Assembly (NCBI RefSeq): GCF_004297265.1
Contig: NZ_SCUT01000010.1
Location: 62,001 to 126,000, forward strand
Direction: 5' to 3'
Length of the DNA stretch: 64,000 nt
Source: Reyranella sp.
Lineage (GTDB): Bacteria > Pseudomonadota > Alphaproteobacteria > Reyranellales > Reyranellaceae
Of the stretch, positions 1-7,749 are shown piece after piece. A program made the position numbers and the translations under genes. Position 1 is the first letter of the stretch. The number at the start of each line of letters is the position of its first letter. Below the pieces are notes generated by a model. The model saw only the letters and a program-made list of their open reading frames with translations. It was not told the DNA's origin and ran no database searches.

Positions 1-37
1 CAACACGCGCACTAATCGCTCCGCAACAGGAGACAAT

Positions 38-709
38 ATGGATTACTGGGATCGCGCCCACACGGCGGACAGGATTGTTCGCTGGGTCGTGGGCCTCAGT
101 ATTATCGCCATGCTGATGGCGGCGCTAACGTCGTCCTCGTCACCAACTCCCGAGCAACGCGCCGCCGCCTCGACTGTCTATGTTGCCATCAACGACGAAG
201 GCAGCCACGGCTCGGGCGTCGTCATTGCCCCTGGCGTCGTCCTCACGAACCACCACGTCGTCGAGAAGCTCGACAAGGTGTCCGTCGAGTTCCCCAACGG
301 CGACAAGCGGGAGGCCAAGGTTGCCTGGAAGGGCGTCAACTCCTACGACCTCGCCGTCCTGTTGGTCGACACCAAGGACATCAAGCCGGCCGCTATCGAC
401 TGTGCGGTCTCCCCTGTCGGGCGGCAGGTGTACGCGCATGGTCATCCCATGAGCCTCCGCAGCATCACGACCTGGGGCAAGGTCGCCAGCGCGCCGATCT
501 ATGGCGACAAGGAGATCGCCGACGCGGTGGTCCTCGACCTCACGATCACCAGCGGCAACTCCGGTGGCGGTGTGTGGTCGGGCGGCAAGCTGGTGGGCAT
601 CTCAACCGCCGTATTGGCAAAGGGCAGCTTCTTTGGTCCGCCAGCACAGACCGGCCATTCAGTGATGATCCCTGGCTCGGCCATCTGCCGCGTGCTTGGG
701 CGATCCTGA
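38..709 (+). CDS. Membrane-anchored trypsin-like serine protease (HtrA/S1 fold)
   Basis: The protein is 223 aa with one N-terminal hydrophobic segment (about residues 15-30), then a chymotrypsin-fold domain. The catalytic triad can be read: His73 in TNHHVV, Asp104 in YDLAV, Ser175 in TSGNSGG. No PDZ domain is present, so it is shorter than DegP/HtrA. A good ribosome site (AGGAG) precedes the ATG. It ends 19 bases before the DNA polymerase gene and is probably co-transcribed with it. The topology predicts a periplasmic or outward-facing protease tethered to the inner membrane, if the hydrophobic segment is an uncleaved anchor. A protease in a T7-like replication module is unusual, and its target is not known. 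Confidence 0.85.
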   Translation: MDYWDRAHTADRIVRWVVGLSIIAMLMAALTSSSSPTPEQRAAASTVYVAINDEGSHGSGVVIAPGVVLTNHHVVEKLDKVSVEFPNGDKREAKVAWKGVNSYDLAVLLVDTKDIKPAAIDCAVSPVGRQVYAHGHPMSLRSITTWGKVASAPIYGDKEIADAVVLDLTITSGNSGGGVWSGGKLVGISTAVLAKGSFFGPPAQTGHSVMIPGSAICRVLGRS

Positions 710-728
710 CCACTCCTAGAGAGGGTAA

Positions 729-2603
729 ATGCAGCTCGTATTCGACACAGAGAGCGACGGCTTCGTCGACGACCTCACGCGGCTCCATAGTCTCGTGATC
801 CGTGACGCAGAGACCTCCGAGGTGGTCCTGTCCTGCACGGACGATAGTGCCGACTTCGCTCCCATTGAGGAGGGGCTGCGGTTGCTTGCGGACGCCGACG
901 CGATCATCGGGCACAACATCGTGCTCCACGATCTTCCGGCGATCCGCAAGGTCTACCCTGGCTGGACTACCAGGGCGAAGGTGATCGACACCCTCGTACT
1001 CTCACGCATCGCATGGCCAAACGATCGGCTGCGCGATCGGGACTTCGCGCTCCAGAAGAAGGGCAAGCTGCCGGCACAGATGATCGGCCGACACGCGATC
1101 GAGGCGTGGGGCTATCGCGTCGGCGTACAGAAGACCGGCACGGACATCGCCGACTGGTCGCGATGGACGCCATACATGCACGAGCGTTGCGAGAGCGACT
1201 GCGCCGTGAACGTCAAGGTCTGGCACGACCTGCGGGAACAGAAGGTCCCCGAAGACGCCCTTCAGGTCGAGCAGCAGATGGCCGTGATCCTCGATCGCCA
1301 AGAGCGACGAGGCTTCCTGTTTGATCAGGAGGCGGGCCAAGAGCTGCATCGTGTCCTGATGCGGCGCCACGCCGAGCTGGAGGATCAGCTCCGCAATGCG
1401 TTCCCTCCCTGGGAGGTACGCACGCCATTCACGCCTAAGGCCAACAACAAGAAGCTCGGCTACGTGAAGGGCGTCCCGACTGAGAAGGTGAAGGTGGTGG
1501 TGTTCAACCCCGCCTCGCGCGACCACATCGCCGACCGTCTCATCAAGGTGCGCGGCTGGAAGCCGAAGGAGTTCACGCCGACTGGCAAGCCACAGGTCGA
1601 CGAGAGCACCATCGGCATCCTCAACTACCCCGAGGCGAAACTGCTGACCGAGTACCTGTTGGTCGGCAAACGCCTCGGGCAGCTCATGGACGGCAAGGAG
1701 GCCCTGTTCAAACACATCGGGCCGGACGGGCGCATTCACGGGAGGGTCAATCCCAACGGGACCTTCACGTTCCGCATGTCGCACTCGAAGCCAAACATGT
1801 CTCAGGTGCCTTCGGTGAAGAAGCCCTACGGCAAGGAGTTCCGCGCGTTGCTCATGGCGGGCGCCGGGCTCGTGCTGGTGGGCGCCGACGCTGACGCCTT
1901 GGAGCTGCGCTGTCTCGCGCACTACATGGCGAAGTACGACGGCGGTGCGTACATCAAGACCGTCCTCGAAGGGAACAAAGAAAACGGGACGGACATGCAC
2001 TCGGTCAACGCCCGAGCGCTGGGTCTCGATCCGGTCCGCAAGTACCCTATCGACGGCGCGATGATCTCAGGACGCGAGATCGCGAAGGTTTGGTTCTATG
2101 CCTTCATCTATGGGGCAGGGGACTGGAAGCTGGGCTTCATCCTCGGCATTCGCGGCAACGACGCCAAGATCAAGTCCGCGGGCAAGACGTCCCGCGCGAA
2201 GTTCCTCAAGGGTCTGCCGGCGCTCGGCAAGCTCGTCGAGGAGATCAAGAAGGCTTGGAAGAAGCGCGGCTACCTCCTGGCGATCGACGGGCGCAAGCTC
2301 TTCGTCCGCTCGGATCACGCCGCTCTGAATGCTGTCCTGCAATCCGCAGGCGGCATCGTCATGAAGCACGCCGCAGTCATCCTAGACGAACGGCTGATGG
2401 CCCAGGTTCCCGCCTGGACCATTGAGAGTGAGTTCGTGGGGAACTTCCACGACGAATGGCAGATCGAAACGAAGGAGACCTATGCCGAGATCATCGGAAA
2501 AGAAGCCCGTGCCTCAATCGCTGCCGCAGGGGAGAAGCTCCGGTTCCGATGCCCACTCGACGGAGCCTACAGTGTTGGAAGGACGTGGGCAGACACCCAT
2601 TAA
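729..2603 (+). CDS. DNA polymerase, family A (T7 gp5-like)
   Basis: This is the phage replicative polymerase with proofreading exonuclease. The exonuclease domain starts at the N-terminus with Asp6 and Glu8 (FDTES) and a later ESDCAVNVK motif. Polymerase motif A is VGADADALEL near residue 385. Motif B is REIAKVWFYAFIYG near 450, with the R-x3-K-x3-Y spacing of T7 including the O-helix tyrosine. Motif C is FHDEW near 575. At 624 aa it is about 80 residues shorter than T7 gp5 (704). That is about the size of the thioredoxin-binding loop in T7, so the loop may be absent. It lies between the protease and a GIY-YIG gene that overlaps its 3' end. Confidence 0.96.
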   Translation: MQLVFDTESDGFVDDLTRLHSLVIRDAETSEVVLSCTDDSADFAPIEEGLRLLADADAIIGHNIVLHDLPAIRKVYPGWTTRAKVIDTLVLSRIAWPNDRLRDRDFALQKKGKLPAQMIGRHAIEAWGYRVGVQKTGTDIADWSRWTPYMHERCESDCAVNVKVWHDLREQKVPEDALQVEQQMAVILDRQERRGFLFDQEAGQELHRVLMRRHAELEDQLRNAFPPWEVRTPFTPKANNKKLGYVKGVPTEKVKVVVFNPASRDHIADRLIKVRGWKPKEFTPTGKPQVDESTIGILNYPEAKLLTEYLLVGKRLGQLMDGKEALFKHIGPDGRIHGRVNPNGTFTFRMSHSKPNMSQVPSVKKPYGKEFRALLMAGAGLVLVGADADALELRCLAHYMAKYDGGAYIKTVLEGNKENGTDMHSVNARALGLDPVRKYPIDGAMISGREIAKVWFYAFIYGAGDWKLGFILGIRGNDAKIKSAGKTSRAKFLKGLPALGKLVEEIKKAWKKRGYLLAIDGRKLFVRSDHAALNAVLQSAGGIVMKHAAVILDERLMAQVPAWTIESEFVGNFHDEWQIETKETYAEIIGKEARASIAAAGEKLRFRCPLDGAYSVGRTWADTH

Positions 2604-3135
2604 GAAACGCTTGAGCCGAGCCGACAAGATCGCCGCTATGTCGGGAATGGTAGTCGGAGGTGTTCGGCTCGGGGAAATACTGTCCGAAGACGAGATGGTG
2701 AAGTTGTGGGAGCAGAAGGCTAAAAATCGGCGAACGGCCGCCTGGAGAGCCAGACGGCCAGAACATCGGCAGAGGAAAAGAGAAGTTGAGATTGAGTGGC
2801 GGGTTAAGGCTCGGAAGCGAGACTTCGGGCAGCGCATCTATGTGGCGGTTAACCCGGTTTACGCCGGGTTCGTGAAGATTGGAAAAACGGTAGCTAATCC
2901 CAACTATAGGCTTTCCAGCTTTAACGTCGCCGATCCTCTGAAGCGTTTCTCTTATGCGATAGTTGTTGATGTGGAGGATGCGGGCGCCGCCGAAAGCCAA
3001 ATCCACCAAACACTGAAAGAGTTTCGCGTCCGCGAGGACGGGGAGTGGTTCAAGGTTCCGGTCGACGTCGCCGTTCGTTTGGCCGAAAGCCTCCGCAAAA
3101 GGAGTAGTAACGAAAATGACGACGTTAATAGTTGA
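2572..3135 (+). CDS. GIY-YIG family endonuclease (T5orf172/MUG113-like), probable free-standing homing-type nuclease
   Basis: The C-terminal half reads as a GIY-YIG-related domain: YVAVNPVYAGFVKIGKT, then RLSSFN, then an EsqIHqtL helix and a GEWFKV strand. The N-terminal part is basic and helical (residues about 45-85) and probably binds DNA. The start is uncertain. The open frame extends back to 2422 inside the polymerase gene. I chose GTG 2572, which has GGAG at 2562-2565; TTG 2611 and ATG 2638 are alternatives. The gene looks less GC-rich than its neighbours and overlaps both the polymerase (to 2603) and the exonuclease (from 3116), which suggests a later insertion. Other GIY-YIG roles cannot be excluded. 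Confidence 0.72.
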   Translation: MLEGRGQTPIKKRLSRADKIAAMSGMVVGGVRLGEILSEDEMVKLWEQKAKNRRTAAWRARRPEHRQRKREVEIEWRVKARKRDFGQRIYVAVNPVYAGFVKIGKTVANPNYRLSSFNVADPLKRFSYAIVVDVEDAGAAESQIHQTLKEFRVREDGEWFKVPVDVAVRLAESLRKRSSNENDDVNS

Positions 3136-3883
3136 CGCCGACAGCTTCGCCTATGCGGCGGCGGTGGCGGCCGAAACAACCGTCGAATGGGAGCCGGGGC
3201 AACTCTCCGTCTCCGCGGACGCCGACGAAGCGATCGCCGAAGTCTCGCGCAAGCTCCGCAACCTGAAGAAGGAGCTTGAGGCCGACAAGCTCGTGCTCGC
3301 GATCAGCGACGCTTCGGAGAACGGATGGCGCCGCAAGGTCTATCCGAAATACAAGGCGCACCGGAAGGAGCGCAAGCCGCTCGCCCTCCAGGCGGTGCGT
3401 GACTTCCTGTTGAGCAAGGGCGCCTACCTGCGCCCCACGCTCGAAGCCGACGACGTCTGCGGCATCCTGGCGACGAACAGCAAGATCGTGCCGGGGCCGA
3501 AGATCGTGGTCTCGATCGACAAAGACTTGAGGACGATACCTGGGAGGCACTTCAGTCCACTGAAGCGCGACGAGGGGATCGTCGTGGTGGACGCCCACGA
3601 GGCCAACTACTTCCACATGATGCAGACCCTCACGGGCGACGTGGTCGACGGCTATCCAGGCTGCCCGAACATCGGCCCGGTGAAGGCCAAGACGATCCTG
3701 GCCGAGACCGGGATCGACTTCGGTAAGTCCTACTGGGACGCCGTGGTCGAGACCTTCGAGAAGAAGGGCCTCACCGCCGACGATGCCCTAGTGCAGGCCC
3801 GCGTGGCTCGCATCCTTCGGGCCTCTGACTATGACTTCAAACAGAAGAAGGTAAGACTATGGACGCCACCACAATCATCCTGA
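3116..3883 (+). CDS. 5'-3' exonuclease (T7 gp6-like, FEN superfamily)
   Basis: The protein is 255 aa (T7 gp6 is 300). It begins with a short strand ending in an acidic pair (LIVDADSFAY). A basic arch region follows (KVYPKYKAHRKERK), then the conserved LEADDVCGIL and VVSIDKDLRTI metal-binding motifs. Near residues 175-195 is a helix-hairpin-helix typical of FEN nucleases (GYPGCPNIGPVKAKTIL). In T7 this enzyme degrades host DNA and removes RNA primers. The start overlaps the end of the GIY-YIG gene by 20 bases. Confidence 0.92.
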   Translation: MTTLIVDADSFAYAAAVAAETTVEWEPGQLSVSADADEAIAEVSRKLRNLKKELEADKLVLAISDASENGWRRKVYPKYKAHRKERKPLALQAVRDFLLSKGAYLRPTLEADDVCGILATNSKIVPGPKIVVSIDKDLRTIPGRHFSPLKRDEGIVVVDAHEANYFHMMQTLTGDVVDGYPGCPNIGPVKAKTILAETGIDFGKSYWDAVVETFEKKGLTADDALVQARVARILRASDYDFKQKKVRLWTPPQSS

Positions 3884-4128
3884 GCATCGCTCTGGTCTGG
3901 CTACTATCCGCCTATGCGATGCTCTTCTGGGTCTCACATGAGAACTGGGTCGAGGACTACCACCTGATTGGCTCGCTGGTGCTAGGGCCGTTCAACTTCG
4001 CGCTCGTGGCCTACCTCATGGTGGTCCACCGCGTATGGCCCCGAGTGCGTCGCTTCTACCGCCGCGAGCGGGCCTCCATCGTCTCTAAGCTGGAGATCAT
4101 CAAGTGGCCCCGGCTTGGCGGAAGGTAA
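3859..4128 (+). CDS. Small two-helix membrane protein, unknown function
   Basis: The protein is 89 aa with two hydrophobic segments (about residues 5-25 and 39-58) and a strongly basic C-terminal tail (PRVRRFYRRERASIVSK). The start at 3859 overlaps the exonuclease end by 25 bases and has GAAGAAGG just upstream. It sits in a run of tightly overlapping small genes between the replication and structural modules. No family is recognised. A role in membrane association or superinfection exclusion would be a guess. Confidence 0.6.
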   Translation: MDATTIILSIALVWLLSAYAMLFWVSHENWVEDYHLIGSLVLGPFNFALVAYLMVVHRVWPRVRRFYRRERASIVSKLEIIKWPRLGGR

Positions 4129-4268
4129 TCGCCGAGACCCTCGAAGACGCCTCCGAGCGTCTCGAAAACCGCTCCCGGTTCCTCCGCGGAGCCGGCCTCA
4201 AGGAAGAAGCCAACGAAGCGCATCTCTGCGCCGAAACCATCCGCGACATGATGAAGGAGACCGCATGA
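4104..4268 (+). CDS. Very small GTG-start helical protein, unknown
   Basis: This 54-residue frame starts at GTG 4104, with GGAG at 4092-4095 as ribosome site. It overlaps the end of the membrane-protein gene. Its stop overlaps the next start as ATGA (4265-4268), the usual sign of translational coupling. The sequence is charged and predicted helical (ETLEDASERLENRSRFLR, then AAETIRDMMKE-like repeats). The coupling and codon pattern favour a real gene over a chance frame. Function is unknown. Confidence 0.5.
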   Translation: MAPAWRKVIAETLEDASERLENRSRFLRGAGLKEEANEAHLCAETIRDMMKETA

Positions 4269-4495
4269 GCGACGTACTTCAGGGATTGATCAGGAAGGCC
4301 TCCGACGAAATTCGGGAAAAGATGTCGGCGATCCTGAAGGAGCAGTCAGAGCTTCAGAAGGCTTGCTCCCATCCGAACGTAACGAAGGACCACAAGTCCA
4401 ACGCCGGAAACTACGACCCGTCCTCAGATGCCTACTGGACGGACTTTCGCTGCCCCGACTGTCACAAGTTCTGGACCGAAGAAGGAAGCCGTTGA
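4265..4495 (+). CDS. Small zinc-ribbon-like protein, unknown
   Basis: The protein is 76 aa. The first half is a charged helix (LIRKASDEIREKMSAILKEQ). The second half carries four potential metal ligands: Cys-x-His in ACSHPN and a later CPDCH knuckle. A longer frame opens at 4115, but ATG 4265, coupled to the previous stop through ATGA, is much the better start. It is followed directly by the gene at 4496. A small zinc-binding regulator or nuclease accessory is possible, but nothing in the sequence identifies it. Confidence 0.6.
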   Translation: MSDVLQGLIRKASDEIREKMSAILKEQSELQKACSHPNVTKDHKSNAGNYDPSSDAYWTDFRCPDCHKFWTEEGSR

Positions 4496-4828
4496 ATGAG
4501 CAATCCGAATATCATCTACCCGACAGCCTCCGACACCGTCTTCTTCGGCGACCCCAAGTTCGGCCCGTACCGCCACCAGCTCATGCGCGCCTACAAGATG
4601 GTCGCCGAGGGCAAGGGGCAGCAGCGCCACGGCGCCGGCCGCGCCTGGAACGACCAGCCGATCATCACGATCTCCCGCTCTGTCGGCGTGGGCTTCCCCC
4701 TGGGGCAGGCCCTCAAGAAGATCGAGGAGAGCACTCGCATGGAGGACACCGCCGCCGTCAATGAGCTGCTGGGCTCGATCGGCTATATCTGCGCCGCGGT
4801 GCAGGTGATCGAGGAGGGGCATCGCTGA
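4496..4828 (+). CDS. Conserved-looking phage protein, unknown
   Basis: The protein is 110 aa. It starts on the base after the previous stop and overlaps the next ATG by one base (TGATG at 4826-4830), so the three genes form a coupled string. The sequence has a central GRAWNDQPIITISRSVGVG segment and a C-terminal helical part ending AAVQVIEEGHR. No motif is recognised. Its position between replication and head genes suggests nucleotide or DNA metabolism, but that is position only. Confidence 0.6.
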   Translation: MSNPNIIYPTASDTVFFGDPKFGPYRHQLMRAYKMVAEGKGQQRHGAGRAWNDQPIITISRSVGVGFPLGQALKKIEESTRMEDTAAVNELLGSIGYICAAVQVIEEGHR

Positions 4829-5208
4829 TGCTGAAGTTCCTCGACACCCTGGCCCATCGCCTGAAGCTCCTCCGGTACGGCGACGCCACGCTGGTCGAGG
4901 CCCTGGAGCGCACCAAGGGCGAGCTAGAGCATTCCCGCAAGATGCGGATCGTCCAGCAGGTGAAGCTCACCAGGGCGCAGGAGGGGCTCGGCAACATCTC
5001 TGCCCATGCCGACTACGCCTTGAAGAACGGCCAGCCGGAAGTGTTCCTGGCCGCTCTGCGCGACTACGCCGAGGAGGCGGTTTTCGACCCAAGCAAGCGG
5101 CGCTACGAGGACATGGACGGCGTAAGCGCCAAGGCCCGCTGGGGCTACGACTTCGCCGAGCCGCCCGGCTACCTGACGCCCCAGGCGCCCAAGCGCGTCA
5201 CTTACTGA
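4828..5208 (+). CDS. Phage protein with N-terminal coiled region, unknown
   Basis: The protein is 126 aa. Residues 1-55 form a basic amphipathic helix with heptad-like spacing (LAHRLKLLRYGDATLVEALERTK onward). The C-terminal half is proline- and aromatic-containing. It is the last gene before a strong intrinsic terminator (5216-5254) and so closes this transcription unit. No recognised family. Confidence 0.6.
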   Translation: MLKFLDTLAHRLKLLRYGDATLVEALERTKGELEHSRKMRIVQQVKLTRAQEGLGNISAHADYALKNGQPEVFLAALRDYAEEAVFDPSKRRYEDMDGVSAKARWGYDFAEPPGYLTPQAPKRVTY

Positions 5209-5215
5209 CCACTAC

Positions 5216-5254
5216 AGCCGGACAGGGTTAACCCCCTGATCCGGCTTTGTTTTT
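5216..5254 (+). terminator. Intrinsic terminator between replication and structural modules
   Basis: AGCCGGA-CAGGG pairs with CCCTG-A-TCCGGCT across a TTAACC loop (5216-5246). A T-rich run follows (TTTGTTTTT to 5254). It lies 8 bases after the stop at 5208 and just before a T7-promoter-like core, so it probably separates middle from late transcription. Confidence 0.85.
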
Positions 5255-5284
5255 CCAAAAGTGCCACCTTTGCAGCTATTCCCT

Positions 5285-5304
5285 GTGTCCCCTATAGAGA
5301 GACC
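5285..5304 (+). promoter_or_regulatory. Candidate phage RNA polymerase promoter (T7-like core)
   Basis: Positions 5290-5304 read CCCTATAGAGAGACC against CACTATAGGGAGACC of T7 class III promoters, 13 of 15 matches, with +1 expected at G5297. It lies in the only gap (5209-5309) between the replication and structural units, just after a terminator. Caution: 13 bases of it (ATAGAGAGACCAT) recur at 7738-7750, just before the ATG at 7750, so part of the match may only be a ribosome site. The -17 to -12 part does not resemble T7. Confidence 0.45.
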
Positions 5305-5309
5305 ATCCT

Positions 5310-5738
5310 GTGAACTTGAGCGTCCGCAAGGCGCGCGTGGAACACACAGGAGCCGTGCAGGAGCTTTACGAGACCCTGTTCCCGGCTGACGGCCCGTTTA
5401 AAGCCTGGGCCACCCCCGACGTGATTTGGTTCGTCGCCCTCGACGACAAGAAGGTTGTCGGCTTCGCAGGCGTCCGGTTCATCCGGCGCAGCAAGACAGC
5501 AGAGCTTGTCATCTCAGGCGTCGCCACGACCCACCAGGGCCGCGGCATCCAGCGCCGGCTTATTTCCGCGCGTGAGAGAGCGGCTCGAAAGGTCGGAATG
5601 ACCAGGGCCGTGAGCTACACCATTCCTCAGAACGCCCCTTCCGCGACCAACCTCGCGAAGCGTGGCTACTCGACCTACCGACCGAAGACCGCATGGTCCG
5701 GAAGACGCAGCGTCGTCTACTGGGAGAAGCGCCTATGA
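5310..5738 (+). CDS. GNAT-family N-acetyltransferase
   Basis: The protein is 142 aa with a GTG start. The acetyl-CoA pyrophosphate-binding motif is clear: ISGVATTHQGRGIQRRLI near residues 68-86 (Q-x-R-G-x-x-R form), preceded by strands KKVVGFAGVRFI. The C-terminal part has the usual YTIPQNAPSATNLAKRGY. It is the first gene after the terminator and promoter-like core and overlaps the next gene by ATGA. The substrate is unknown; phage GNATs may modify host proteins or small molecules. Confidence 0.85.
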   Translation: MNLSVRKARVEHTGAVQELYETLFPADGPFKAWATPDVIWFVALDDKKVVGFAGVRFIRRSKTAELVISGVATTHQGRGIQRRLISARERAARKVGMTRAVSYTIPQNAPSATNLAKRGYSTYRPKTAWSGRRSVVYWEKRL

Positions 5739-5938
5739 GCGCCCCCTACGAACCTGAGTTCGTCCTCCCTCGCACCGCCGACGAAGTCATCGAACTTCTC
5801 GAACGTGCCTTCCCCCTCCGAAACATCCCATCCGAAACGCCTTACCACGTCATGCAGCGTGAGTTCGGCCGACGCGATGTCATCGACTTCCTTCGCCGCC
5901 TCAAGGCGGACAGGGACGAGGACATCCTGAAAGGGTAA
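5735..5938 (+). CDS. Small phage protein upstream of portal, unknown
   Basis: The protein is 67 aa. ATG 5735 overlaps the acetyltransferase stop (ATGA) and is preferred to the upstream in-frame ATG 5693. The fold looks mostly helical (TADEVIELLERAF, DVIDFLRRLKADRDEDILKG). Small genes of this kind often precede the portal gene in T7-like phages of alphaproteobacteria, but the role is unknown. Confidence 0.6.
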   Translation: MSAPYEPEFVLPRTADEVIELLERAFPLRNIPSETPYHVMQREFGRRDVIDFLRRLKADRDEDILKG

Positions 5939-5945
5939 TCCTCCA

Positions 5946-6170
5946 GTGTGCCTGTCCACACCCAGCGCGCCGCCTGTGATCCAGCAGTCGGCCCCGCTTC
6001 CTCCTCCCCCGCCGAACCAGACCCCGAAAGCCCCCGACATCGATCCGCAGGTGAAGAACCAGCGGGAGAACGCTTCAACGCAGCGCAAGGGCACCTCGAT
6101 CTTCCGCAATGACCTGACGATCCCCACAGGCAGCGCGGCGGTTGGCAGCGGCGTCAATATCCCGAAGTAA
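5946..6170 (+). CDS. Small proline-rich protein before portal
   Basis: The protein is 74 aa with a GTG start, opening MCLSTPSAPP and running through a poly-proline stretch (residues about 18-30). The C-terminus is polar, with RKGTSIFRNDLTIP. The composition suggests a largely unstructured head- or tail-associated peptide. It lies eight bases after the previous gene and four before the portal start. Function is not known. Confidence 0.6.
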   Translation: MCLSTPSAPPVIQQSAPLPPPPPNQTPKAPDIDPQVKNQRENASTQRKGTSIFRNDLTIPTGSAAVGSGVNIPK

Positions 6171-6173
6171 CGA

Positions 6174-7742
6174 ATGAAGACGGCCGAGAACAGGTACACT
6201 GAGCTGGCCTCCATTCGCGAACCATTCCTCGTCCGAGCGAGGGCATCTGCCGAGCTTACCGTCCCGCATCTGATGCCCCCCGATGGGCACACAGGGAACG
6301 AACAGCTCGTCACGCCCTTCCAGTCGGTCGGCGCCCGTGGTGTGAACAATCTAGCCGTTCGCATCCTCCTGGCGCTGCTCCCCCCGAACAGCCCCTTCTT
6401 CAAGTACCAGCTCGACGACTTCGTGTTGTCCGAGCTGTCTGGAAGGGATGACGTAAGGGCCGAGTTCGAGGAAGCGCTGTCCTCCATGGAGCGCGCCATC
6501 CAGGGTGAAGTCGAAACGACTGCCATCCGCGTGCCGGCCTTCGAGATGATCAAGCAACTGCTCGTAGCGGGCAGCGTGCTCATTCACTTCCCGAAGTCTG
6601 GCGGTATGCGCGTCTTCCGCATGGACAGCTTCGTCGTGAAGCGTGACCCATTCGGTAATCCCCTAGAGATCATCGTCAAAGAGAGCGTGTCTCCTACCGT
6701 GCTTCCGGAAGACGTCCGGAGGATGGTCGAGGCCGTCGAGAAGAACGATGCAGCCACCGACGCCCAGCGCACGGTGGACATCTACACCTACATCCGCCGC
6801 CAGCCCGACAAATGGACTGTGTGGCAGGAGATCAAGGGTAAGCGCATCGGAAACTCCTTTGGCACCTATCCACTCGATCGTACCCCTTGGCTGCCTCTGC
6901 GCTTCACGCGCATTGACGGCGAGGACTACGGTCGCTCCTACGTCGAGCAGTACCTTGGTGATCTTCGCAGCCTCGAAGGGCTGACGCAGAGCATCGTCGA
7001 AGGGTCTGCCGCCGCCGCTAAAGTCCTGTTCCTGATTAAACCGAACAGCACCACGCGCGCTCGTACCTTGGCGCAAGCTCCCAACGGAGCCATTCGCGAA
7101 GGTAACGCGGACGACGTGAAGACGCTACAGATGGAGAAGTTCAACGACTTCCGTGTAGCGTTCGACACGATCTCGCGGATCGAGCAACGCCTGGAGTTCG
7201 CGTTCCTGCTCACCAGCGCCATCCAGCGCAGCGGTGAGCGTGTCACCGCCGAAGAGATACGGCGCGTCGCCAGCGACCTCGAAGTCGCCCTGGGCGGCGT
7301 CTATGCCCTTCTCTCGCAAGAGTTCCAGCTCCCGCTGGTCAGTCTCTTGTCGGCGCGTATGCAGGCCCAGCGGCGTCTGCCCAAACTCCCCAAAGACAAG
7401 ATCAAGCCCACCATCGTTACAGGTCTGGAAGCACTGGGCCGCGGTAACGATAACGAACGCCTCGTCGGCTTCATGCAGGATATGGCCCCGTTCCAGAAGG
7501 AGCTGGCGCCGTACTTCAAGGTCCAGAACCTTGCCAAGCGTGTTGCCGCGTCGAGGCAGATCGACATCAAGGACTTGTTCAAGTCTGACGACGAAGTGAA
7601 GGCGGAACAGCAGCAGCAGATGATGCAGGCGATGGCCCAACAGGTCGCGCCCAACGTCGTGAACCAAGGGGGTGCCCTCCTGAAGGGCGCCCAAGAGCAA
7701 CAGGCCGCGGCCCCCGAGGCGGCGCCTACACCTCCGCAATAG
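6174..7742 (+). CDS. Portal / head-tail connector protein (T7 gp8-like)
   Basis: The protein is 522 aa, close to T7 gp8. It forms the dodecameric ring at one capsid vertex that docks the terminase and later the tail. Features typical of the family are the N-terminal RYTELASIREPFLVRARASAELTVP, the GARGVNNLAVRILLALLPPN segment near residue 55, the YGRSYVEQYLGDLRSLEGL stretch near 245, and a C-terminal helical, glutamine- and alanine-rich tail. The following small gene starts seven bases after the stop. Confidence 0.95.
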   Translation: MKTAENRYTELASIREPFLVRARASAELTVPHLMPPDGHTGNEQLVTPFQSVGARGVNNLAVRILLALLPPNSPFFKYQLDDFVLSELSGRDDVRAEFEEALSSMERAIQGEVETTAIRVPAFEMIKQLLVAGSVLIHFPKSGGMRVFRMDSFVVKRDPFGNPLEIIVKESVSPTVLPEDVRRMVEAVEKNDAATDAQRTVDIYTYIRRQPDKWTVWQEIKGKRIGNSFGTYPLDRTPWLPLRFTRIDGEDYGRSYVEQYLGDLRSLEGLTQSIVEGSAAAAKVLFLIKPNSTTRARTLAQAPNGAIREGNADDVKTLQMEKFNDFRVAFDTISRIEQRLEFAFLLTSAIQRSGERVTAEEIRRVASDLEVALGGVYALLSQEFQLPLVSLLSARMQAQRRLPKLPKDKIKPTIVTGLEALGRGNDNERLVGFMQDMAPFQKELAPYFKVQNLAKRVAASRQIDIKDLFKSDDEVKAEQQQQMMQAMAQQVAPNVVNQGGALLKGAQEQQAAAPEAAPTPPQ

Positions 7743-7749
7743 AGAGACC

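Noticed and set aside
1002..2000. 332-codon minus-strand frame opposite the DNA polymerase
   Set aside because: A shadow of the polymerase codons; no motif, and antisense frames of this type occur opposite most GC-rich genes here.
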